From Fusobacterium_C necrophorum (GTDB taxonomy: Bacteria > Fusobacteriota > Fusobacteriia > Fusobacteriales > Fusobacteriaceae), in assembly GCF_900104395.1 (NCBI RefSeq), contig NZ_FMXX01000009.1: 64,000 nt of DNA; one strand, 5' to 3'. Of this stretch, positions 40,718 through 49,001 are shown one piece after another (position 1 is the first letter of the stretch; every line of letters starts with the position of its first letter). Position numbers and translations under genes: made by a program. The notes under the pieces were generated by a model. That model was given only the letters and a program-made list of their open reading frames with translations. It did no database searches and was not told where the DNA came from.

Positions 40718-42359
40718 ATCTTTAAATATTAAGATTGGAATCTATTTTCTGTTAACCAATCTTATGCTGGTAATCATATTCGGAAGTATCTTTTATTTCA
40801 GTTCCAGCAATCTTTTAATTCAAAAAGATATTTCAGCAGCAGAAGAAGCGATTGCTCGAAGTGGAAATTATATTGAGCTCTATGTAAATAAATTGACTTC
40901 TTTGAGTGAACTGATTTCGCAGGACGAAAGTGTATATCGTTATTTAAAACATAAAGAGGAATCGGAAAAAGCCAGAATATTGAGAATGATTCAAAATACT
41001 TTGAAGACGGATCCTTACATTCAGTCTATTATTTTGTTACGGAAAGACGGTCATGTGGTTTCCAATGAAAAAAATGTAAATATGGAAATTTCCAGTGATA
41101 TGATGAAAGAAGAATGGTATGTGCAGGCTCTTAAGAATTCAATGCCTATTTTAAATCCTCTCAGAAAACAAAATTTTTCGCAGGATAATATGGAGCATTG
41201 GGTAGTATCCGTCAGTCGCGAAATTCATGATGAAAAAGGAGAAAATTTAGGAGTCCTTTTGATAGATGTGAAATATCAAGCTCTACGGGAATATTTACAA
41301 AGTCGGGAGCTAGGGGAACACGGAGATACGATTATCTTGGATGAACAGGAAAGAATTGTGTACTATAAAGATATTCCCTGTGTCAATGCAAAAAATAGTT
41401 GTTTGCAAAGATTTCGAAGGATTCGGGAGGGCTATGATAGAAACAACAATACCATTATGGTAAAATATCCTATCCGTCACACCAATTGGGTTTTGATTGG
41501 AATTTCCTCTTTGGAAGAAATTAAAAGTTTAAAGCTCCATTTCTTTGAATTGATTTTTATGAGTGCTTTCGCTTCTCTTTTGATTACTCTGATTATCAGC
41601 AGTCTTATTTTAAATAGAATTACGAAACCGGTAAGACAGTTGGAAGAACATATGAGTCATTTTTCGGAAACTCTCTCGAAGGTTTCTTTGACCGGAGATG
41701 TCAGTGCGGAAATTTTGAGTTTGCAAAATCATTTTAATGATATGATAGAAAAGATTCAATATTTACGGGAATATGAAATCAACGCTTTACACAGTCAAAT
41801 CAATCCGCATTTTCTTTACAATACTTTGGATACGATTATTTGGATGGCGGAGTTTGAAGACATGGATAAAGTTATTTCCATTACGAAAGCACTTGCCAAT
41901 TTTTTCCGAATTTCTTTGAGCAATGGAAAAGAGAAGATTCCATTGAAAGAAGAAATAAAACATATTCAAGAATATCTCTATATCCAAAAACAAAGGTATG
42001 AGGATAAACTGGAATATGAGTTTGATATTAACAGTTCTCTTGAAAATATTGAAGTTCCGAAAATTATTTTACAACCTTTGGTCGAAAATGCTATTTATCA
42101 CGGAATTAAAAATTTACAGGGACCCGGAAAGATAAAGATTTATTCCAAAATTTTGGAAAAGAAATTTGAATTGCTGGTAGAAGATAACGGTGTTGGCTTT
42201 GAAAAAGCAAAGAAACAGGCAACGATGAAAATGGGAGGCGTCGGTGTTAAAAATGTAAATAAACGAATTCAATTCTATTATGGGGAAGAATATGGAGTAA
42301 GAGTCGATCAGGAATATAAAACGGGAGCAAGAGTTATTATTTCTCTGCCTTTGGTTTAA
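40704..42359 (+). CDS. YesM/LytS-type sensor histidine kinase
   Basis: This 551-residue kinase has a transmembrane helix at about 12-34, an extracytoplasmic Cache-like sensor domain, a second helix at about 275-300 and a HAMP region. The His_kinase domain has the phospho-acceptor in HSQINPHFLYNTLD (about 370), and the HATPase region has VENAIYHGI and EDNGVGF. The sensor domain may detect oxidants or a ligand outside the membrane; the signal is unknown. It is coupled to the response regulator by overlap. Confidence 0.92.
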   Translation: MRMNKSLNIKIGIYFLLTNLMLVIIFGSIFYFSSSNLLIQKDISAAEEAIARSGNYIELYVNKLTSLSELISQDESVYRYLKHKEESEKARILRMIQNTLKTDPYIQSIILLRKDGHVVSNEKNVNMEISSDMMKEEWYVQALKNSMPILNPLRKQNFSQDNMEHWVVSVSREIHDEKGENLGVLLIDVKYQALREYLQSRELGEHGDTIILDEQERIVYYKDIPCVNAKNSCLQRFRRIREGYDRNNNTIMVKYPIRHTNWVLIGISSLEEIKSLKLHFFELIFMSAFASLLITLIISSLILNRITKPVRQLEEHMSHFSETLSKVSLTGDVSAEILSLQNHFNDMIEKIQYLREYEINALHSQINPHFLYNTLDTIIWMAEFEDMDKVISITKALANFFRISLSNGKEKIPLKEEIKHIQEYLYIQKQRYEDKLEYEFDINSSLENIEVPKIILQPLVENAIYHGIKNLQGPGKIKIYSKILEKKFELLVEDNGVGFEKAKKQATMKMGGVGVKNVNKRIQFYYGEEYGVRVDQEYKTGARVIISLPLV

Positions 42360-42387
42360 GTTGTTTAAAAATATGTAAAAATAGGAG

Positions 42388-42428
42388 AAGGGCTATCTCA
42401 AAAAATATCGTTGGAGATAAGCCTTTTT
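42388..42428 (+). terminator. Terminator after the two-component system genes
   Basis: AAGGGCTATCTC and GAGATAAGCCTTTTT pair around a loop of about 13 bases, followed by T-rich sequence. Confidence 0.75.
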
Positions 42429-42529
42429 CTTTTTTTGAAAGAAAAAAGGATGAAAAAAAAGGATAGTTGTATGAAAACTCGTATAGATATGATAAGAAGG
42501 CATTTTTTTAAGTAAGGAGAGGGATTGTA

Positions 42530-43012
42530 ATGATTTGTAAGGATAATATTGGTTTCAAAAAATTGGAAGAGGCAATTAATGAAGTAGAAGATAAAGAAAT
42601 GGCAATCATTCCCATTCTTCACAAGGCACAGGAAATTTTCGGCTATTTACCCGAGGAGGTACAGCAATTTATTGCTGAAAAGATGGAGATTCCTATCGGA
42701 AGAATTTATGGGATTGTCACCTTTTATAATTTCTTTTCCACCAATCCGAAAGGAAAACATCAAATATCTGTTTGTACAGGAACTGCCTGCTATGTGAGAG
42801 GAGCTCAAAAGGTGTTGGACGAAATCAAAAAAGAATTAGGCATTGATGTCGGCCAGACGACCGAAGACGGATTGTTTTCATTGGATTGTCTACGATGTAT
42901 CGGAGCTTGCGGCTTGGCTCCTGTTATGATGATAGATTCCGATGTGCATGGGAAATTGGAAAAAGAGCAAGTAGCAGAAATTTTATCCTTTTACCGTAAT
43001 CAAGAACAATAG
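42530..43012 (+). CDS. hydC: NuoE-like [2Fe-2S] subunit of NADH-dependent [FeFe] hydrogenase
   Basis: This 160-residue thioredoxin-like ferredoxin subunit has cluster ligands in CTGTACYVRGA and CLRCIGACGLAP (four Cys). The N-terminal helical part (IPILHKAQEIFGYLPEEVQQFIAEKM) is typical of NuoE and HydC/HndA. It starts the hydrogenase operon behind AAGGAGAGGGATTGTA. No strong promoter could be settled in the 100 bases before it. Confidence 0.92.
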   Translation: MICKDNIGFKKLEEAINEVEDKEMAIIPILHKAQEIFGYLPEEVQQFIAEKMEIPIGRIYGIVTFYNFFSTNPKGKHQISVCTGTACYVRGAQKVLDEIKKELGIDVGQTTEDGLFSLDCLRCIGACGLAPVMMIDSDVHGKLEKEQVAEILSFYRNQEQ

Positions 43013-43024
43013 GGGGGATGTAAG

Positions 43025-44809
43025 GTGTGTGATACAAAAATATATATTTGCGGAGGAACAGGCTGTATCTCCTCAAAAAGTAAACGTTTAAAAGAAAATA
43101 TCGAAGCCATTTTAGCAAGTAATCATTTAGAAAATAAAGTGGAAGTGCGTCTAACAGGTTGTTTTGGATTTTGTGAAAAAGGTCCGATTGTGAAAATTAT
43201 GCCGGACAATACTTTTTATACGGAGGTAAATCCGAGAGATGCTATTGAAATTGTAGAAACTCATATCATTCATGGGAAAAAAATAGAAAGACTGCTGTAC
43301 CAGGATCCAAAAACAGGGGAAATTGTTCATGATGCTGAAAATATGAATTTTTATCGAAAACAGGAAAGAAGAGTTTTGCGTAACTGCGGTTTAATCAATC
43401 CGGAAAGTATTGAAGATTATTTGGCAGAGGGTGGTTTCTTAGCGATTCAAAAAGCGTTGACAGAAATGACTCCGGAACAGGTGATTGAAGAAATTCAAAA
43501 AGCGGGATTGCGAGGACGTGGAGGAGGAGGCTTTCCGACAGGAAACAAATGGGAAATTGCTTTGAAACAAGCGGGAGAAGAAAAATACATTGTTTGTAAT
43601 GCCGATGAGGGAGATCCGGGAGCTTTTATGGACAGATCCATTTTAGAGGGAGATCCTTGTGGAGTCATTGAAGGAATGATGATTGCAGGCTATGCGATTG
43701 GAGCCAGTCAGGCCTTGGTATATATCCGAGCGGAATATCCTCTTGCGATTTCAAGATTGGAAAAAGCGATTGAACAAGCCAGAAAAAAAGGATATTTAGG
43801 AAAAAATGTTTTTGGAACTTCTTTTTCTTTTGACGTCACTTTGAAATTTGGGGCAGGAGCCTTTGTGTGTGGAGAAGAAACCGCTCTGATTCAATCCATG
43901 CAAGGAGAAAGAGGAGAGCCGAAGTCCAAGCCTCCTTATCCGGCACAAAGCGGATATTTGGGAAAACCTACTGTGGTAAATAATGTGGAAACTCTATTAA
44001 ATGTTCCTTTGATCATACGGTATGGAAGCGATTGGTTTCGGGAAATAGGTACGGAAAGCTCTCCGGGAACTAAGGTATTCGCTTTGGCAGGAAAAGTAAA
44101 CAATGTAGGTTTGGTGGAAGTTCCTATGGGAACAACCCTACGAGAAATTATTTTTGACATCGGAGGGGGAATTAAAAACGGAAAACGTTTTAAAGCGGTG
44201 CAGACGGGAGGCCCTTCCGGAGGATGTTTAACCAATAAGGATTTGGATATTTCGATTGACTTTGATAGCTTATCGGCGAAAGGTTCCATTATGGGTTCCG
44301 GAGGAATGATTATTATGGATGAGGATGATTGTATGGTATCCATTGCAAAGTTTTTTTTGGAATTCACCTTAGATGAATCCTGTGGAAAATGTACACCCTG
44401 TCGAATTGGAAATACAAGATTATATGAAATTTTGAGTCGAATTACAGAGGGCGAGGGAAGAATGGAGGATTTAAAACTGCTAGAAGAACTGTCCGACACG
44501 ATCAAGGAAGCCTCTCTTTGCGGCTTAGGACAAACTTCTCCGAATCCGGTTCTCTCCACCTTAAAAGAATTTCGAGAAGAATATATTCAACATATAGAAG
44601 ATAAAACTTGTTTGGCAGGAGTTTGCCAAAAATTAACACATTATCGTATTACAGATAAATGTGTCGGATGTACTCTTTGTGCAAGAAATTGTCCAGTGCA
44701 TGCAATTGTAGGAACAGTAAAAAAACAACATATTATTTCACAAGAGCTTTGCATTAAATGCGGAATTTGTTACGACAGATGTAAGTTTGGAGCAATTACA
44801 AGGGCATAA
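43025..44809 (+). CDS. hydB: NuoF-like FMN/NAD(H)-binding subunit of electron-bifurcating hydrogenase
   Basis: This 594-residue protein starts at GTG behind GGGGGGATGTAAG. It has an N-terminal [2Fe-2S] thioredoxin-like domain (CGGTGC and GCFGFC), the FMN/NADH-binding core with GRGGGGFPTGNKWE (about 158-171), the [4Fe-4S] motif SCGKCTPCRIG (about 455) and two C-terminal ferredoxin clusters (CVGCTLCARNCP and CIKCGICYDRC). The domain order is that of HydB/HndC. It links NAD(H) with ferredoxin and H2 in the trimeric complex. Confidence 0.94.
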   Translation: MCDTKIYICGGTGCISSKSKRLKENIEAILASNHLENKVEVRLTGCFGFCEKGPIVKIMPDNTFYTEVNPRDAIEIVETHIIHGKKIERLLYQDPKTGEIVHDAENMNFYRKQERRVLRNCGLINPESIEDYLAEGGFLAIQKALTEMTPEQVIEEIQKAGLRGRGGGGFPTGNKWEIALKQAGEEKYIVCNADEGDPGAFMDRSILEGDPCGVIEGMMIAGYAIGASQALVYIRAEYPLAISRLEKAIEQARKKGYLGKNVFGTSFSFDVTLKFGAGAFVCGEETALIQSMQGERGEPKSKPPYPAQSGYLGKPTVVNNVETLLNVPLIIRYGSDWFREIGTESSPGTKVFALAGKVNNVGLVEVPMGTTLREIIFDIGGGIKNGKRFKAVQTGGPSGGCLTNKDLDISIDFDSLSAKGSIMGSGGMIIMDEDDCMVSIAKFFLEFTLDESCGKCTPCRIGNTRLYEILSRITEGEGRMEDLKLLEELSDTIKEASLCGLGQTSPNPVLSTLKEFREEYIQHIEDKTCLAGVCQKLTHYRITDKCVGCTLCARNCPVHAIVGTVKKQHIISQELCIKCGICYDRCKFGAITRA

Positions 44810-44825
44810 GGGGGGAAGAAAGGAT

Positions 44826-46529
44826 ATGGTAAGATTAGAAATTGATGGGAAACGTGTAGAGATACGAGAGGGAAAAACTATCTTGGAGGCGGCGAAAGAA
44901 ATAGGAATTGAAATTCCACATTTATGTTATATGCATTTAGAGGAAGTCGGCTTTAAAAATGACTGTTCTTCCTGTCGAATTTGTGTCGTGGAAGTGGAAG
45001 GACAAAGACGTTTGATTCCTTCCTGCAGTACACCGGTTGCAGATGGAATGAGAATTTGGACAAATACGAAAAGAGTCATGCAAAAAAGAAGAAATATTGT
45101 GGAACTGTTGCTTTCCGATCATCCGAAAGATTGCTTGATCTGTGGAAAAAATGGAAGTTGTGAATTACAAAAAATTGCAATCAGTTTTGGAATTCGAAAG
45201 ATTCGATTTTCAGGGAGAGAAAGCTCTTATGAAAAAGAAGAAAGTATTGCAATCACTCGAGACGTCACAAAATGTATCATGTGTCGACGTTGTGAAAGTA
45301 TTTGTCGGGATATCCAATCCTGTAATATTTTAACAGGAGTGAGAAGAGGATTTTCCGCTGTGGTGGATACCGCTTTTTCAAAAACTTTGGAACATACTCG
45401 TTGTACTTTTTGCGGACAGTGCGTATCCGTATGTCCGACAGGAGCTATTTATGAAACGGACAACAGTTTTCAATTATTTCAGGATATTATGAACGAAGAT
45501 AAAATAGTCGTGATGCAGGTAGCTCCGGCAGTCCGAATTGCCATTGGGGAGATGTTCGGAATGGAAGCGGGAATGGATGTTACCGGGAAATTGGTTTCCG
45601 CTTTGAAAAAAATAGGAATCGATTATGTTTTTGATACCAATTTTGCAGCGGATGTAACAGTCATGGAAGAGGCTACGGAATTAAAACATAGAATAGAAGA
45701 AGGAAAAAAATTACCGATTTTTACTTCTTGTTGTCCTGCATGGGTAAGATTTTTACAGCAAAATTATCCGGAAATGGAAAAATATTTGTCTTCTACAAAG
45801 TCTCCGCAAGAAATTTTTGGAGCGATTGCCAAGCATGTTTTTGAAGCCCCTAAAGAAAAAGAAGTTGTTTGTGTCTCTTTGATGCCTTGTGTGGCGAAAA
45901 AATATGAAGCCAAGATAGGAGAAGATGTCAATTATTCCGTGACCACGAGAGAAATTGTCAGTTTATTAAAACAATTTAATATTGATCTGTCTTTGATGTC
46001 GGAAGAAGAATTTGACAGACCGTTCGGAAGAAGCAGCGGAGGAGGAGATATTTTCGGAAGAAGCGGCGGAGTGATGGAAGCAACGGCAAGGAGTCTATAT
46101 TACTTGATGACAAAGGAAGAGTTAAAAGAGGTTGCTTTTCATAGCTTGAGAGGGTTTGCAGGCTTAAAAATCGCAGAGGTGAAAATCGGAAAGCGACTTT
46201 TGCATTTAGCGGTCGTGCATGGACTGCGACAAGCCAGAGAAGTGGTAGAAGGAATTCGAGACGGAAAATTACAAATAGACGCGTTAGAGGTCATGGCTTG
46301 CAAAGGAGGATGTCTTGCAGGGGGAGGACAGCCTTATCATCACGGAGATTTCTCGATTATTCAAAAGAGAACTGAGGCAATTCAGGCTTTGGACGACAGA
46401 AATAACATTCGCTGCTCTCATCAAAATCCGGATGTATTACGAATGTATACTGAAAAGATTGGAAGTATTTACGGAGAGGAAGCCAAGGAGTTATTTCACT
46501 ATGAACAGGGAAGAAAACTTGTCATCTAA
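44826..46529 (+). CDS. hydA: [FeFe] hydrogenase catalytic subunit
   Basis: The ATG at 44826 follows GGGGGGAAGAAAGGAT and gives 567 residues. There is an N-terminal [2Fe-2S] domain (CYMHLEE...CSSCRIC), a His/Cys [4Fe-4S] site (DHPKDCLICGKNGSC), and two [4Fe-4S] motifs (CIMCRRCESICRD and CTFCGQCVSVCP). The H-cluster domain carries the three signatures TSCCPAWVRF, MPCVAKKYEA and EVMACKGGCLAGGGQP. With HydB and HydC it forms a group A-type NADH/ferredoxin-linked enzyme that makes or uses H2. The maturases HydE, HydF and HydG are not in the window. Confidence 0.95.
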   Translation: MVRLEIDGKRVEIREGKTILEAAKEIGIEIPHLCYMHLEEVGFKNDCSSCRICVVEVEGQRRLIPSCSTPVADGMRIWTNTKRVMQKRRNIVELLLSDHPKDCLICGKNGSCELQKIAISFGIRKIRFSGRESSYEKEESIAITRDVTKCIMCRRCESICRDIQSCNILTGVRRGFSAVVDTAFSKTLEHTRCTFCGQCVSVCPTGAIYETDNSFQLFQDIMNEDKIVVMQVAPAVRIAIGEMFGMEAGMDVTGKLVSALKKIGIDYVFDTNFAADVTVMEEATELKHRIEEGKKLPIFTSCCPAWVRFLQQNYPEMEKYLSSTKSPQEIFGAIAKHVFEAPKEKEVVCVSLMPCVAKKYEAKIGEDVNYSVTTREIVSLLKQFNIDLSLMSEEEFDRPFGRSSGGGDIFGRSGGVMEATARSLYYLMTKEELKEVAFHSLRGFAGLKIAEVKIGKRLLHLAVVHGLRQAREVVEGIRDGKLQIDALEVMACKGGCLAGGGQPYHHGDFSIIQKRTEAIQALDDRNNIRCSHQNPDVLRMYTEKIGSIYGEEAKELFHYEQGRKLVI

Positions 46530-46576
46530 ATGTGTTCTATGTTATAATAAAAAACAAAAACAGATGAGGTGACAGA

Positions 46577-47461
46577 ATGCAACCAGTATTATTTTCCATA
46601 GGAAATTTTGAATTACATTACTATGGACTCATGTATGCCATTGCTTTTTTCGTAGGAATCCAACTTGCTAAAAAAATGGCAAAAGAGAGAAATTTTGATG
46701 TCAATATCATAGAAAACTATGCTTTTGTGGCAATTATTTCGGGATTGTTGGGAGGAAGATTATATTACGTAGCCTTCAATTTTTCCTATTATCTTCAAAA
46801 ACCTTTTGAAATTTTAGCAGTTTGGCATGGAGGAATGGCAATTCACGGGGGGATTCTTGGAGGAATCATTGGAACCTGTATTTATGGAGCAATCAAAAAA
46901 ATAAATCCTCTTATTTTGGGAGATTTTGCAGCAACCCCCTTTTTATTGGGACAGGCAATTGGAAGAATTGGGAACTTGATGAATGGGGAAATTCATGGAG
47001 TTCCTACCTTTACCCCTTGGTCCGTCATTTTTCAATGGAAACCGAAATTTTACGAGTGGTATCTACAGTATTTACATCTATCTTTAGAAGAACAGGCAAA
47101 ATTTCCCAATTTAGTTCCTTGGGGATTGACTTTTCCGAATACATCTCCTGCAGGAATGGAATTTCCCAATGTAGCCTTACATCCTGCCATGCTCTATGAA
47201 ATGGTTTTAAATTTGATAGGAGCTTCGATTCTTTGGTTTGTTCTTCGAAAAAGAGCCGAAGAGGAAGTGGGAGTTTTATGGTGGTATTATATTATTTTTT
47301 ATAGTATTAATCGTATGATTATCAGTTTTTTCCGAGCCGAAGATTTAATGTTCTATTCTTTTAGAGCTCCTCATGTTGTCAGTGCTATTCTGATTGTTAT
47401 TTCAGTGGCGGCTTTGATTTTTTCGAAAAAAAAGCGAAGTAAAAAGGGGAAGATATGTTAA
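46577..47461 (+). CDS. lgt: Prolipoprotein diacylglyceryl transferase
   Basis: This 294-residue membrane enzyme attaches diacylglycerol to the lipobox Cys of prolipoproteins. Its motifs are the N-terminal HYYGLMYAIAF, GGRLYYV, HGGMAIHGGILGG and the signature GRIGNLMNGEIHG (about 131-143), with several transmembrane helices. A TATAAT (46541-46546) about 30 bases upstream suggests its own promoter after the hydrogenase operon. It overlaps nhaC by 7 bases. Confidence 0.95.
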   Translation: MQPVLFSIGNFELHYYGLMYAIAFFVGIQLAKKMAKERNFDVNIIENYAFVAIISGLLGGRLYYVAFNFSYYLQKPFEILAVWHGGMAIHGGILGGIIGTCIYGAIKKINPLILGDFAATPFLLGQAIGRIGNLMNGEIHGVPTFTPWSVIFQWKPKFYEWYLQYLHLSLEEQAKFPNLVPWGLTFPNTSPAGMEFPNVALHPAMLYEMVLNLIGASILWFVLRKRAEEEVGVLWWYYIIFYSINRMIISFFRAEDLMFYSFRAPHVVSAILIVISVAALIFSKKKRSKKGKIC

Positions 47462-48744
47462 GTATTGCTGTACTTCTTTTGTTTTCCATTTCTCTGATTG
47501 TTTGTTTGCTCTGTCAATGGTCCATTCTCTATGCTTTACTCTTTGGAGCCTGCATTTTTTTCATATATGGACTTTTGGAAGGGCATTCTCTTTCGGACCT
47601 TTTTCAAATGGTTGTGTCAGGAGTTTTGACAGTAAAAAATATTTTAATTGTTTTTCTTTTGATTGGAATGATTACTGCAACTTGGAGAGCCTCCGGAACG
47701 ATTGCGATGATTATTTTTTTAGGGTCTAAATTGGTATTTCCCTCTATTTTTGTTTTGCTGAGTTTTCTTCTCTGTGCTTTGCTTTCCATTTTGATAGGAA
47801 CTGCTTTGGGAACGGCTGCCACGATGGGAGTCATTTGTATTAGTATCGCAAGAGCAATGGGAATCAATGAATTTTTTGTAGCAGGAGCTGTGTTAAGTGG
47901 AGTTTATTTTGGAGATCGATGCTCTCCGATGTCAAGCAGTGCCTTGCTGATTTCTGAACTTACAGAAACAAATATCTTTGAAAATATCAAGGCTATGATA
48001 AAAACTTCCGTAGTTCCTTTTAGCTTGACATGTATATTCTATCTTTTTCTGGGAATGAAATCGGGAGTTTCGACAGGGATTGTGAGTGTCACTGCACTCT
48101 TTGAAAAGTACTATCATTTACATTATTTGACTTTATTGCCGGCTGTTTTGATGCTTCTCTTATCCATTTTAAAAGTGAATGTGAAAATTACCATGGGGAT
48201 CAGCATTGTTCTTTCTTTTTTGATTGCTTATTTTTTACAGGGAGAACCGTTGGGAAATTTATTGTATTATCTGTTATATGGCTATACTCATTCTAATACG
48301 GATTTGAATACTATGATGCAGGGGGGAGGAATTCTTTCGATGTGGAGAGTTTCTCTGATTGTCGGAATTTCGTCTTCGTATTCCGGAATTTTTGCAAAAA
48401 CCAAGATTCTGAAAAAACCGAAAGAATATATTAAAATTCTTAGTAACAAGATGACTGATTTTGGAGCCGTTTTGGTAACAGGAAGCATCAGTTGTATCAT
48501 TGCCTGTAATCAAAGCTTGGCAGTTATTATGACGCAGCAATTGTGTCGGGATATTATGAGGAAAGAGAAGTTGGCAATCACGTTGGAGAACACTGTCATT
48601 ACCGTTGCTGCTTTAGTGCCTTGGTCCATTGCTATGGCAGTTCCTTTTCAAGCTTTAGAAGTACCGAATGTTTCAGCATTTTATGCAGTGTATCTCTATT
48701 TCATTCCATTATGGAATTTAGGAATGGCTGTAAAAAGAAAATAA
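47455..48744 (+). CDS. nhaC: NhaC-family Na+/H+ antiporter
   Basis: This 429-residue, very hydrophobic protein has about 11-12 transmembrane segments. It shows NhaC features: LLIGMITATWRASGTIAMIIFLG, ALGTAATMGVICI, GVYFGDRCSPMSSSALLISE and CNQSLAVIMTQQL. It exchanges sodium for protons (or related malate/Na+-lactate exchange, as in some family members). It overlaps the end of lgt. Confidence 0.85.
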   Translation: MLSIAVLLLFSISLIVCLLCQWSILYALLFGACIFFIYGLLEGHSLSDLFQMVVSGVLTVKNILIVFLLIGMITATWRASGTIAMIIFLGSKLVFPSIFVLLSFLLCALLSILIGTALGTAATMGVICISIARAMGINEFFVAGAVLSGVYFGDRCSPMSSSALLISELTETNIFENIKAMIKTSVVPFSLTCIFYLFLGMKSGVSTGIVSVTALFEKYYHLHYLTLLPAVLMLLLSILKVNVKITMGISIVLSFLIAYFLQGEPLGNLLYYLLYGYTHSNTDLNTMMQGGGILSMWRVSLIVGISSSYSGIFAKTKILKKPKEYIKILSNKMTDFGAVLVTGSISCIIACNQSLAVIMTQQLCRDIMRKEKLAITLENTVITVAALVPWSIAMAVPFQALEVPNVSAFYAVYLYFIPLWNLGMAVKRK

Positions 48745-48759
48745 GGATTCCGATGTTTT

Positions 48760-48945
48760 TTATTTCACTTTATTTACCAGATTTTGAATGAAGTCTTTAT
48801 CTTCTATCTTTGTTATACCGAAATTCTTTTTGCCAGCATCCTCTATGGATAAACCAATATGATAAGCTTCCCTTTCCGATTGTTTTAACCCTACTCTATC
48901 AAGACGAGTAAACATTTCTTTGTTAGAAATCAAAAAATTACGCAT
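48760..48945 (-). pseudogene. Short frame of 61 residues, possible gene remnant
   Basis: The frame reads FLISNKEMFTRLDRVGLKQSE, then AYHIGLSIEDAGKKNFGITKIED. These two segments are reminiscent of C-terminal parts of ORF6N/RhuM-type accessory proteins (the HIGxSLKDxGKK pattern). No ribosome site precedes the ATG and the upstream part expected for such proteins is missing. It is more likely a leftover than a working gene. No better assignment is possible by eye. Confidence 0.35.
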
Positions 48946-49001
48946 TTTAACTTACAAGTAAAAAAATGATAGCATTTTATAATGGATATTATGAAAGGAT
49001 C

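Noticed and set aside
42422..42449. A:T hairpin CCTTTTTCTTT...AAAGAAAAAAGG
   Set aside because: It is weak and probably incidental to A/T tracts flanking the terminator at 42388-42428.
42450..42515. 21-codon Lys/Arg-rich frame before hydC
   Set aside because: The ribosome site is too close to the start and the sequence is low complexity; no support beyond being open.
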